A stretch of 6,129 nt of DNA from Actinomycetota bacterium (GTDB taxonomy: Bacteria; Actinomycetota; Actinomycetes; Streptosporangiales; Streptosporangiaceae): NCBI GenBank assembly GCA_003168295.1, contig PMST01000204.1, forward strand, positions 1 through 6,129. The letters run 5' to 3'. This document shows, piece after piece, positions 1-6,129 of this stretch. The position numbers and the translations under genes are program-made. The notes under the pieces were generated by a model. That model worked only from the letters and a program-made list of their open reading frames with translations. It was not told the DNA's origin and did no database searches. Each line of letters opens with the position of its first letter. The first letter of the stretch is position 1.

Positions 1-410
1 GTGGCGATGCCGACCACGTCGATCTCGTCGACGCCCCGGGCCCGCAGCCAGTCAGCCAGCGGCGTGCCGGCCTCGTCGGCGCCTTCGAACCCGCTGTAGG
101 CCGCCGCGAACTCGCCCTTGCGGAACACCTCCTCGACCCGGCCGGCGTCAAGCTCCGGGTGGAAGCGCGCGCCGTCAGTTCCGGCCACGCAGTGCGGCGG
201 CCAGCTGGCAGCGAAGTCGGGATGCGCGGAGAAATGCGATCCGGGATCGATGTGGAAATCCTGAGTGGCCACGACGTGGTCGTAGCGAGCGCCGTCCTGG
301 CCTGCCAGGTAGGCGGTGATCCCGCGGGCCACGGCGGCGCCTGCGGCTACGGCCAGCGAGCCGCCTTCGCAGAAGTCATTCTGCACATCGACAATGATCA
401 GTGCGCGCAC
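1..410 (-). CDS. pncA: Nicotinamidase PncA (3' end outside window)
   Basis: Hydrolyses nicotinamide to nicotinate and ammonia in the cytoplasm, feeding NAD salvage through PncB encoded upstream. The window holds the first 136 codons. They match the M. tuberculosis pyrazinamidase/nicotinamidase closely from memory: VDVQNDF with the catalytic Asp8, the metal site TQDFH...H with Asp51, His53 and His59, His73 in WPPHC, and catalytic Lys98 in FRKGEF, followed by AYSGFEG and GVDEIDVVGIA. The catalytic cysteine (after VGIATD in homologues) lies just past the window edge, so activity cannot be fully judged. The GTG start at 410–408 is chosen because the product then begins VRALIIVDVQ, as in relatives, and an in-frame stop (428–426, the end of the YbaK-like gene) lies 15 nt upstream. 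No good Shine-Dalgarno is seen, so translation may depend on the upstream gene. Identity is near certain. Confidence 0.95.
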   Translation of the reverse strand, partial: MRALIIVDVQNDFCEGGSLAVAAGAAVARGITAYLAGQDGARYDHVVATQDFHIDPGSHFSAHPDFAASWPPHCVAGTDGARFHPELDAGRVEEVFRKGEFAAAYSGFEGADEAGTPLADWLRARGVDEIDVVGIA

Positions 411-425
411 GTCCAGAGAGTAGCG

Positions 426-719
426 CTAGCTGACCTCGGCCGGCGTGCCGCCCGTGATCCGGAGGAGCTCGGCGAAGGTAGTCGGGAACACGGTGTGCAC
501 ATGCCCGGCCCCCGCCCACACCACCGCGTAGGACTCCAGCGCCGTGTGCGGATCGCCATCGGCGCTGAACAGCAGGCTGTTGGCAATGGCACCGACCTCG
601 CAGCCGAGCTGCGCGGCCGCGGCCGCGGCCGTCGGCGCCGGCTCGGCCAGCTCGCGGACCTCGCCCTGGACGCCCAGCGTCGCCAGCTCGCTGGCGACGT
701 GCTCTGCGCTCTTATGCAT
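426..719 (-). CDS. YbaK/EbsC-family protein with internal deletion, probably a degenerate gene
   Basis: The YbaK/EbsC (aminoacyl-tRNA editing, ProX/Ybak) family is normally about 155–165 residues. This product has only 97. Residues 1–55 read as the family N-terminus: HVASELATLGVQGEVREL, then PTAAAAAAQLGCEVGAIANSLLFSADGDP. Residues from about 57 read as the family C-terminus: TALESYAVVWAGAGHVHTVFPTTFAELLRITGG. The middle of the fold, with the GVPPVGH-type loop and central strands (about 60 residues), is missing without a frameshift. Where classical YbaK has a catalytic Lys (AKSLVF) this has Asn (ANSLLF); I recall Asn as usual in one actinobacterial branch. ATG at 719 has only a distant GGAG upstream. 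The gene sits between pncB and pncA in the same direction and ends 15 nt before pncA. Deacylase activity is unlikely with half the barrel gone. It could be a decayed gene still transcribed with the operon, or an assembly deletion. Confidence 0.75.
   Translation of the reverse strand: MHKSAEHVASELATLGVQGEVRELAEPAPTAAAAAAQLGCEVGAIANSLLFSADGDPHTALESYAVVWAGAGHVHTVFPTTFAELLRITGGTPAEVS
613..630. repeat. Three tandem copies of GCGGCC
   Basis: Three perfect 6-bp units in a row, read on the minus strand as part of the poly-alanine run (TAAAAAAQLG) in the YbaK-like gene. Ala-rich versions of this segment are common in actinobacterial homologues, so it is probably simple-sequence drift in a tolerant helix. 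It could vary in length by slippage. Confidence 0.6.
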
Positions 720-784
720 CGCGCCAGTCTGGCACTCCCGTGCGTGCCGCCGGCAAGCGATTATCGCGCGCGTGCGCGGCGGCG

Positions 785-2155
785 TCAGTCCTGATCCGGC
801 TCGAACACGGTCGGGATCGCCGGGTAACCGCGGGACAGCTGCCGCGCGTGCGCCGGAAGTTCCGCGACCGTGGCCTCATGGCGGGAACGGGCTGCCGACA
901 CCGGCTCCCGTGCGACGATCTCGCCGTCGCGAACCAGCACGTGCAGCAGCCTTCTGCCGCTGTCCCGGCCCTGCGGCTCATGGTCGATCACCCGCTCGAC
1001 CGCAGCCGAGCCTCTGTCGTCGAGCTCGCGCACAGCCCACTTGCGGCCGCCGCGCGATGGCTTACCGACCGAGCGCTTCGCCACCGGGCGCAGCGGGCCG
1101 CTCTCGTCGCTCTCCGAGCGAGCGACCAGCTTGTAGACCAGTGCCGCCGTCGGCGCACCCGAGCCGGTGACCAGCGAGGTGCCGACTCCGTACCCGTCCA
1201 CCGGAACCGCCCCCAGCGCCGCGATCGAATACTCGTCGAGGTCACCGGTCAGCACGATCCGGGTATGGACCGCGCCGAGCTCGTCAAGCAGCGCCCGCAC
1301 CTGCCGGGCCAGCACCGGCAGGTCGCCGCTGTCGATCCGCACCGCGCCGAGGTCCGGGCCCGCCAGCTCGACGGCGGTCCGCACCGCCCGGGGTACGTCG
1401 TAGGTGTCCACGAGCAGCGTGGTGCTGGTGCCGAGCGCCTCGAGCTGGGCGGCGAAGGCATCCCGCTCGCTGTCGTGCACCAGCGTGAACGCGTGCGCGC
1501 TGGTGCCCGCGCTCGGCACGCCGTACTCGCGGGCGGCTCGCAGGTTTGACGTGGAGGCGAAGCCGGCGATGTAGGCGGCCCGCGCGCTGGCGACTGCGGC
1601 GAGCTCGTGGGTCCGCCGCGAGCCCATCTCGATCAGCGGCCGGTCGTCTGCCGCCGTCACCATCCGGGACGCGGCGGATGCGATCGCGCAGTCGTGGTTC
1701 AGGATGGAAAGGGCCACGGTTTCCAGCAGCACCGCCTCGGCGAAGGTGCCTTCTACGACGAGGATCGGCGAGCCGGGAAAGTAACAATCACCCTCCGGGT
1801 AGCCCCAGATGTTGCCGCCGAAACGGTACGATTCGAGGAAAGCCAGCGTCGGGGCGTCCACGATGCCCGCGCGGCCAAGGAACTCCAGGTCGGCCGGGCC
1901 GAAGCGGAACTGCTCGACCGCGTCGAGCAGCCGCCCGGTGCCTGCCACGACGCCGTACCTGCGGCCGTGCGGCAGGTGCCTGGCGAATACCTCGAAGACG
2001 GCCCGGCGGCTGGCCGCGCCGCTACGCAGGGCTGCCTGCAGCATGGTGAGCTCGTACCGGTCGGTCAGCAGCGCTGTTCCAGCCGGGGCGGTCCCAGCCG
2101 GGCCGGGCCCGGGGGAGTCACCGGGTGGAGGCTGGTGGTTCACGGGATTGGTCAC
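785..2155 (-). CDS. pncB: Nicotinate phosphoribosyltransferase
   Basis: Converts nicotinate, PRPP and ATP to nicotinate mononucleotide in the Preiss–Handler pathway; cytoplasmic. With the GTG start at 2155 the product has 456 residues, normal for the family plus a short N-terminal tail. The family start [17 protein letters not shown] begins at residue 27, followed by [29 protein letters not shown]. The autophosphorylated histidine is His221 in [11 protein letters not shown]. The phosphate-binding strands [18 protein letters not shown] and [12 protein letters not shown] follow, then AKRSVGK and GGRK. The open frame reaches back to 2287, but that would run through the clpS start and add 44 low-complexity residues. 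GTG at 2143 is also possible. Residues 9–26 are Pro/Gly-rich, with PAGTA repeated twice. No Shine-Dalgarno precedes either GTG; a TAGTCT box just upstream fits a leaderless message. It is the first gene of the pncB – ybaK-like – pncA string. Confidence 0.95.
   Translation of the reverse strand: MTNPVNHQPPPGDSPGPGPAGTAPAGTALLTDRYELTMLQAALRSGAASRRAVFEVFARHLPHGRRYGVVAGTGRLLDAVEQFRFGPADLEFLGRAGIVDAPTLAFLESYRFGGNIWGYPEGDCYFPGSPILVVEGTFAEAVLLETVALSILNHDCAIASAASRMVTAADDRPLIEMGSRRTHELAAVASARAAYIAGFASTSNLRAAREYGVPSAGTSAHAFTLVHDSERDAFAAQLEALGTSTTLLVDTYDVPRAVRTAVELAGPDLGAVRIDSGDLPVLARQVRALLDELGAVHTRIVLTGDLDEYSIAALGAVPVDGYGVGTSLVTGSGAPTAALVYKLVARSESDESGPLRPVAKRSVGKPSRGGRKWAVRELDDRGSAAVERVIDHEPQGRDSGRRLLHVLVRDGEIVAREPVSAARSRHEATVAELPAHARQLSRGYPAIPTVFEPDQD
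2076..2105. repeat. 15-bp imperfect direct duplication in the pncB 5' end
   Basis: Two adjacent 15-bp units (2076–2090 and 2091–2105) differ at two positions and encode PAGTA twice, just ahead of the conserved [10 protein letters not shown] start of PncB. The duplication lengthens the N-terminal tail, which lies outside the catalytic fold. It has the same period as the tandem repeat in the DUF2017 gene. Confidence 0.6.
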
Positions 2156-2162
2156 AGGTGGA

Positions 2163-2168
2163 AGACTA
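2163..2168 (-). promoter_or_regulatory. Possible -10 box (TAGTCT) for leaderless pncB
   Basis: On the minus strand TAGTCT fits the actinobacterial TANNNT -10 pattern. It ends 7 nt before the GTG at 2155, so transcription could begin at the start codon itself. That would explain the lack of a Shine-Dalgarno. No convincing -35 is seen. Such a promoter would overlap the clpS leader and ribosome binding site on the other strand. Confidence 0.3.
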
Positions 2169-2174
2169 CGGAGT

Positions 2175-2180
2175 GGGAGG
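2175..2180 (+). promoter_or_regulatory. Ribosome binding site of clpS
   Basis: GGGAGG lies 9 nt before the GTG at 2190 and decides the clpS start, since the open frame continues far upstream. A second AGGAG at 2186–2190 overlaps the start codon itself and is too close to be used. Confidence 0.7.
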
Positions 2181-2189
2181 TGGGTAGGA

Positions 2190-2480
2190 GTGAGCACGGC
2201 GCCCGCTGAGGTAGATCTTCCACGATCCGCTGACAAACCGGTATCGGACCGGCCCTGGGTCACTATCGTCTGGAACGACCCTGTCAACCTGATGTCCTAC
2301 GTGACGTATGTCTTTCAGCATGTCTTCGGTTACCCGAAGAAGAAGGCGACCAAGCTGATGCTCGACGTGCACCACAAGGGCAAGGCGGTCGTCGCCGCCG
2401 GAGCCAGGGAAGCGATGGAGCACAACGTCGAGGTCCTGCACGGCTACGGCCTGTGGGCCACCGTCCGCCAGGACAACTAA
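2190..2480 (+). CDS. clpS: ATP-dependent Clp protease adaptor ClpS
   Basis: Small adaptor that binds N-end-rule substrates and delivers them to the ClpC/ClpA–ClpP protease. The 96-residue product has the usual disordered N-terminal tail (1–21), then the ClpS core: [21 protein letters not shown] with the Asn29-Asp30 pair that holds the substrate N-terminus, [22 protein letters not shown] with the conserved His, and [21 protein letters not shown]. Length and motifs are normal for actinobacteria. The open frame runs further upstream, but GTG at 2190 gives the expected length and has GGGAGG at 2175–2180 with 9-nt spacing. It is divergent from pncB with only 34 bp between starts and is the first gene of the plus-strand run. 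The clpS–DUF2017 pairing is a conserved actinobacterial arrangement (Rv1331–Rv1332). Confidence 0.95.
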   Translation: MSTAPAEVDLPRSADKPVSDRPWVTIVWNDPVNLMSYVTYVFQHVFGYPKKKATKLMLDVHHKGKAVVAAGAREAMEHNVEVLHGYGLWATVRQDN

Positions 2481-2502
2481 CTAGCAAGGCTTACTTTCGC
2501 CA

Positions 2503-3099
2503 ATGGAACCCTTCCGGTCCGTACGTGGTGGCGGCGCGCGCGCCTGGCTCGCCGCGGCCGAGGCATCGCTGCTGCGCAACCTGGTCGGCCAGATCATGAC
2601 CCTGGTCGAACCCGGCGCCAGCGACCCCCAAACCGGCGACCCCCAAACCAGCAACCCGAAAACTAGCGACGCCGGAACACCGGATGACCTGGACGCGCTC
2701 GAGGCGATGCTGTACCCGCCGGGTGCCGCGCAGACCCCGGAGGATCCCGTGCTGGCCCGGCTGCTGCCCGACGCGTACTCCGACGACCCGGAGGCGGCGG
2801 GGGAGTTCCGCAAGTACACCGAGCCGGCCCTGCGCAGCGCCAAATACGAGGTGGCCAGGCAGATGCTGGACACGCTGCCCGAGGCGGGCGGCCGCATCCA
2901 GCTCAGCCACGACGAGGCGCTTTCGTGGCTGAAGGCGCTGAACGACGTCCGGCTCGCCCTCGGGGTCCGGCTGGGCGTCACCGAGGAGTTCGAGGAGGAC
3001 TGGGCCAAGCTGAAGCCGGATGACCCGCAATGGACCGCGTATGAGGTGTACGCCTGGCTCGGCGCGGTCCAGGAGTCCCTGGTCCAAGCGCTCGCCTAA
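2503..3099 (+). CDS. DUF2017 family protein
   Basis: Counterpart of M. tuberculosis Rv1332 by position and pattern. The function of the family is not known to me. The product is 198 residues, acidic, soluble and probably mostly helical, without signal peptide or membrane segment. The N-terminal block (ARAWLAAAEASLLRNLVGQIMTLVE, about 12–36) matches the family pattern of a helix followed by a variable acidic linker. DPVLARLLPDAYSDDPEAAGEFRKYTEPALRSAK (about 82–116) is the family signature, and the C-terminal part has LSHDEALSWLKALNDVRLALGVRLG and YEVYAWLGAVQESLV. The linker is expanded here by a tandem repeat (residues 40–55). The start is 22 nt after the clpS stop; the only Shine-Dalgarno-like sequence is a weak AAGG at 2486–2489. 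The steady association with clpS suggests a link to proteolysis, but that is context only. Confidence 0.88.
   Translation: MEPFRSVRGGGARAWLAAAEASLLRNLVGQIMTLVEPGASDPQTGDPQTSNPKTSDAGTPDDLDALEAMLYPPGAAQTPEDPVLARLLPDAYSDDPEAAGEFRKYTEPALRSAKYEVARQMLDTLPEAGGRIQLSHDEALSWLKALNDVRLALGVRLGVTEEFEEDWAKLKPDDPQWTAYEVYAWLGAVQESLVQALA
2621..2671. repeat. 15-bp tandem repeat, about 3.4 copies, inside the DUF2017 gene
   Basis: Units at 2621–2635 and 2636–2650 are identical except for the last base. A third at 2651–2665 has drifted at several positions, and 2666–2671 starts a fourth. The period keeps the frame and encodes SDPQT-GDPQT-SNPKT-S (residues 40–55) in the acidic linker between the N-terminal helix and the family signature. 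The units are richer in A than the surrounding gene, consistent with recent local expansion. Confidence 0.85.
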
Positions 3100-3110
3100 T
3101 CTAAGTGGTC

Positions 3111-3518
3111 ATGCTGAGGATCCCGCGCGAGCTGCAGGCAAAGATCGTGGCCCACGCCCGCCAAGACCACCCGGACGAGGCTTGCGGCGTGCTGGCCGGC
3201 CCGGCCGGGAGCGACCGCCCGGAACGGTTCATCGCGATGACCAACGCCGAACGGTCGCCGACCTTCTACCGCTTTGACTCCGCCGAGCAGTTCCGGGTGT
3301 GGCAGGACATGGATGACCAAGGCGAGGAGCCCGTCGTCATCTACCATTCGCACACCGCCACGCAGGCGTACCCGTCCCGGACCGATATCTCCTACGCCAG
3401 CGAACCGGAAGCGCACTATGTGCTGGTCTCGACCAGGGACTCCGAAGCGACCGAGTTCCGCTCGTACCGGATCGTCGACGGCGTGGTCACCGAGGAGCCG
3501 GTTACCGTGGTGGAATGA
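3111..3518 (+). CDS. mec: CysO-cysteine peptidase Mec (JAMM/MPN+ metalloprotease)
   Basis: Zinc peptidase that releases cysteine from the CysO–cysteine adduct, the last step of the CysM/CysO route. The 135-residue product carries a complete JAMM site: Glu23 in DEACGVLAGP, then His79-Ser-His81, seven residues, Ser89 and Asp92 in YHSHTATQAYPSRTD. The stretches NAERSPTFYRFDS and HYVLVSTRD...RSYRIVDGVVTEEPV match M. tuberculosis Mec (Rv1334) as I recall it. No signal peptide, so cytoplasmic. ATG at 3111 is preferred because family members begin a few residues before the (L/I)-(V/I)-A-H-A helix; GTG at 3105 would add two residues. It starts 11 nt after the DUF2017 stop with no clear Shine-Dalgarno, which suggests translational coupling. 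The Rv1333-type hydrolase gene found before mec in M. tuberculosis is absent. Because CysO here has two residues after Gly-Gly, Mec may also process the carrier. Confidence 0.95.
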   Translation: MLRIPRELQAKIVAHARQDHPDEACGVLAGPAGSDRPERFIAMTNAERSPTFYRFDSAEQFRVWQDMDDQGEEPVVIYHSHTATQAYPSRTDISYASEPEAHYVLVSTRDSEATEFRSYRIVDGVVTEEPVTVVE

Positions 3519-3574
3519 TTCGGCCTACGGGCGGGTTGGACGCCAAGGACTGCCTGAAAAATCAGCAGAGCTAA

Positions 3575-4870
<1,296 letters not shown>

Positions 4871-5052
4871 CTTTCGGGCCCATTTCTGGCGCTTGCGCCT
4901 CGTCTTTACCGCAATTGCGGATTCTGGTGAGCAAAATCAGGACAGTCGCTAATTGTGTGCGCTGGTTTGCTTATAGTGAGAGCGGATAGGGATTCTGGGT
5001 GTCGGCGCGGTCTGGGCTGCCGGTCATTGGATTTGGATGAGGCGGCGCTCGC
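4871..5052. promoter_or_regulatory. Intergenic region between cysM and the MEDS–STAS gene: candidate promoter and operator
   Basis: The longest non-coding stretch in the window and less GC-rich than its flanks. After the cysM stop there is a small hairpin (GGCG-CTTG-CGCC, 4888–4899) followed by a T-rich run, at best a weak terminator. Next is a perfect 12-bp palindrome CCGCAATTGCGG (4909–4920). GGATTCTGG occurs twice, at 4919–4927 and 4990–4998, on either side of a TATAGT box (4972–4977) that could be a -10 with TG at 4968–4969. TTGGAT is doubled at 5027–5038. GAGG at 5039–5042, 10 nt before the ATG, is the likely ribosome binding site. The layout suggests a separately controlled gene after cysM. 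No standard -35 is clear, and an alternative GTTT...GGGATT pair (4965/4989) is only loosely like a stress-sigma promoter. Confidence 0.45.
4909..4920. repeat. Perfect 12-bp palindrome CCGCAATTGCGG
   Basis: Fully self-complementary 12-mer 39 nt after the cysM stop and about 50 bp upstream of the TATAGT box. A contiguous palindrome without a loop is more like a dimeric regulator site than a terminator. The regulator is unknown. Confidence 0.5.
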
Positions 5053-5898
5053 ATGAGGATTCACGTGGACCCCAGGCTGGACTGGGATGGGCACCTGCTG
5101 CTCTTGCACCACTCGGAGCAGGAGAGGTCGGCCAAACTGGCGGCCTGGGTCCGCCGCGGCCTGGAGAACGACGAGAAGGTGATCTATACCGAGGTCGACG
5201 GGAGGTCTGACAAAGGTTCGCTGCTCGCCGTCCTGCGCGAGAACGGCGTCGATGCCGTAGCGGCCACGGCCGAGGGGCGCCTGTCCATCATCGGTATTCC
5301 TGAGTTCTATCCCGCCGGAGGCCCGTTGCCCGTGATCGAGCGCGCGCTCGCGGAGGGTTACCGCGGGCTGCGGATAGCGGCCGAGGCCAGCACCGCGCTC
5401 ACGTTCCTGACCTGGCCCGCGTACATGGCCATAGAGCGGGAAATCGACGAGATCACCCGCACCCACCCGTTGTCGGCGATGTGCCAGTACGAGCAGCCGT
5501 CCACCGTAGACGGTCACCTCTCGGACGTCGTGTCCAACCATCTATCCGGCATCAGGGAGTGGCTGCTCAGCACGGGCGACGGCGATGGCGAACTGATACT
5601 CGCGGGCGAGATCGACGTGTCCAACGCCGAACTTCTCGCGTGCGCGCTGCGGGCAGCGACCAGCCGCGCGCCGGCCAGCCTTGCGCCGGAAACGTTCCGG
5701 CTGAACCTGGGCCGGGTGGACTTCCTGAGCGCGGGCGCCTGCCGCGCCATCGCGGAGGCCACCCGGCAGTTCCGGGATGACTCAGGCATCGTGCTGCTCG
5801 TCGGGTCTCAGCCGCCTATCGCGAGTGTGCTTCGGCTCTCCGGCCTGGCCGGCCTTAACGGCATAAACCTGATCGGGAGCGGGCCGTGGACGAGGTAA
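5053..5898 (+). CDS. MEDS–STAS domain protein, anti-sigma-factor-antagonist type regulator
   Basis: Two-domain soluble protein of 281 residues. Residues 1–150 are a MEDS (DcmR-type sensory) domain: WDGHLLLLHHSEQERSAKLAAWVRRGLENDEKVIYTEVD, then GRLSIIGIPEFYPAGG, YRGLRIAAEAS and LSAMCQYE. Residues 168–278 are a STAS domain: REWLLSTGDGDGELILAGEIDVSNAELL, FRLNLGRVDFLSAGACRAIAEATRQF, GIVLLVGSQPPIASVLRLSGL. STAS proteins of this kind bind anti-sigma kinases and free a sigma factor; MEDS domains are thought to sense small molecules. At the usual phospho-serine loop (DSSG in SpoIIAA) this has SAGA, so classical phosphorylation is doubtful, although the Ser is one position away. ATG at 5053 has GAGG 10 nt upstream. 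The stop is overlapped by the start of a stump of another MEDS gene, which implies an ancestral two-gene regulatory operon. Ligand and target are unknown. Confidence 0.85.
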   Translation: MRIHVDPRLDWDGHLLLLHHSEQERSAKLAAWVRRGLENDEKVIYTEVDGRSDKGSLLAVLRENGVDAVAATAEGRLSIIGIPEFYPAGGPLPVIERALAEGYRGLRIAAEASTALTFLTWPAYMAIEREIDEITRTHPLSAMCQYEQPSTVDGHLSDVVSNHLSGIREWLLSTGDGDGELILAGEIDVSNAELLACALRAATSRAPASLAPETFRLNLGRVDFLSAGACRAIAEATRQFRDDSGIVLLVGSQPPIASVLRLSGLAGLNGINLIGSGPWTR

Positions 5899-5972
5899 CG
5901 CCCGGCTACGAGCATGACGCGCTCTTCTATGAGCGTTACTCGCTGTGGGCCCTGTGCCCGCGAAGGCCATAA
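5886..5972 (+). pseudogene. Stump of a second MEDS-domain gene (probably a lost anti-sigma kinase)
   Basis: A 28-codon ORF begins with GTG inside the last codons of the MEDS–STAS gene and overlaps its stop by 13 nt, a typical translationally coupled arrangement. It reads VDEVTPGYEHDALFYERYSLWALCPRRP. GYEHDALFY is the characteristic start of MEDS domains in actinobacterial MEDS–HATPase (RsbW-like) proteins (pattern G-x-x-H-x-A-L-F-Y). After that the family pattern is lost and a TAA follows, 7 nt before the next gene's ATG. The rest of the gene, expected to be about 300 residues, is missing, most simply by a deletion joining codon 16 or so to downstream sequence. It could instead be a real short peptide. 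The domain reading is from a short motif, so moderately sure. Confidence 0.6.
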
Positions 5973-5973
5973 T
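5968..5973 (+). promoter_or_regulatory. Candidate -10 box (CATAAT) for a leaderless MBL-fold gene
   Basis: CATAAT occupies positions -12 to -7 if transcription starts at the A of the ATG at 5980, the standard leaderless geometry in actinobacteria. There is no Shine-Dalgarno before that ATG. The best-spaced -35 (around 5945–5950, GTGGGC) is poor. The box overlaps the stop of the MEDS stump. Confidence 0.45.
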
Positions 5974-5979
5974 AGCGCC

Positions 5980-6129
5980 ATGCGCGTGACGGTGATCGGA
6001 TGCGCGGGGAGCTTCCCCGGGCCGGACAGCCCGGCGTCCTGTTACCTGCTCGAGGCCGAGGGCTTCCGCCTGGTCATCGACATGGGTAACGGGGCGCTCG
6101 GGGTGCTGCAGCGGTACGCGGAGCTGTTC
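5980..6129 (+). CDS. MBL-fold metallo-hydrolase, Rv1339-like (3' end outside window)
   Basis: The first 50 codons of a metallo-beta-lactamase-fold protein: MRVTVIGCAGSFPGPDSPASCYLLEAEGFRLVIDMGNGALGVLQRY. The GCxGSxxGPDSPAS(C/G)YLL pattern followed by LVID-x-G-x-G-x-LG-x-LQ matches the N-terminus of M. tuberculosis Rv1339 and relatives, described as atypical class II cAMP phosphodiesterases. The HxHxDH metal motif would come just after the window. ATG at 5980 gives the family start exactly, with no Shine-Dalgarno and a well-placed CATAAT box. In M. tuberculosis Rv1339 lies downstream of cysM after a rhomboid gene and murI, so its presence here supports a shared ancestral order. The substrate is inferred from the family only. 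Confidence 0.88.
   Translation, partial: MRVTVIGCAGSFPGPDSPASCYLLEAEGFRLVIDMGNGALGVLQRYAELF

Noticed and set aside
159..794. 211-codon plus-strand ORF across the pncA and YbaK-like genes
   Set aside because: Its product is low-complexity, Arg/Ala/Gly-rich and matches no family I know, whereas the minus strand encodes recognisable PncA and YbaK sequence. It is an antisense shadow typical of high-GC DNA.
2156..2287. N-terminal extension of PncB to the ATG at 2287
   Set aside because: It would overlap the first third of clpS on the other strand, adds residues without similarity to PncB, and relatives start close to the [10 protein letters not shown] motif.
4888..4899. Rho-independent terminator after cysM
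   Set aside because: The inverted repeat gives only a 4-bp stem with a 4-nt loop, and the following T-run is interrupted. It is too weak to call as a terminator.
4906..5541. 211-codon minus-strand ORF opposite the MEDS–STAS gene
   Set aside because: Its sequence mirrors the codon pattern of the well-recognised plus-strand MEDS domain and has no family features of its own.

Overview
The window comes from a high-GC actinobacterium. Coding sequence is strongly GC-biased at third codon positions, GTG starts are used alongside ATG, and the gene order clpS – DUF2017 – mec – cysO – cysM next to a divergent pncB matches, as I remember it, the Mycobacterium tuberculosis Rv1330c–Rv1336 region. The genus cannot be fixed from the sequence. 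The MEDS–STAS regulator points to a soil actinomycete of a Streptomyces, Streptosporangiales or Frankia-like type rather than a mycobacterium. No rRNA, tRNA, CRISPR array or insertion sequence is visible.

Left part (1–2155, minus strand). This is an NAD-salvage gene string read right to left: pncB (nicotinate phosphoribosyltransferase), a short YbaK/EbsC-family gene, and pncA (nicotinamidase, cut by the window edge before its catalytic cysteine). PncA makes nicotinate from nicotinamide and PncB turns it into NaMN. The YbaK-like gene between them keeps the N- and C-terminal ends of the family but has lost about 60 residues from the middle, in frame.

Middle part (2190–4870, plus strand). Only 34 bp separates the pncB and clpS starts. 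clpS (N-end-rule adaptor of ClpP proteolysis) is followed by a DUF2017 gene carrying a 15-bp tandem repeat. Then come the three genes of O-phosphoserine-dependent cysteine synthesis: mec (JAMM peptidase releasing cysteine from CysO), cysO (ubiquitin-like sulfur carrier) and cysM (O-phosphoserine sulfhydrylase). CysO ends in Gly-Gly-Ala-Arg, so its functional Gly-Gly is not terminal and the last two residues should have to be removed first. The neighbouring JAMM peptidase Mec is the obvious candidate.

Right part (4871–6129, plus strand). A 182-bp intergenic region holds a perfect 12-bp palindrome, a 9-bp direct repeat and a TATAGT box. It leads into a MEDS–STAS regulator of the anti-sigma-antagonist type. 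Overlapping the end of that gene is a 28-codon ORF carrying the start of a second MEDS domain (motif HDALFY) that then runs to a stop. It looks like the stump of a lost partner, probably an anti-sigma kinase. The last gene, cut by the window edge, starts an MBL-fold hydrolase like Rv1339 (reported as an atypical class II cAMP phosphodiesterase), with a CATAAT box placed for leaderless transcription. In M. tuberculosis a rhomboid protease gene and murI lie between cysM and Rv1339. Here the regulator and the stump occupy that place.
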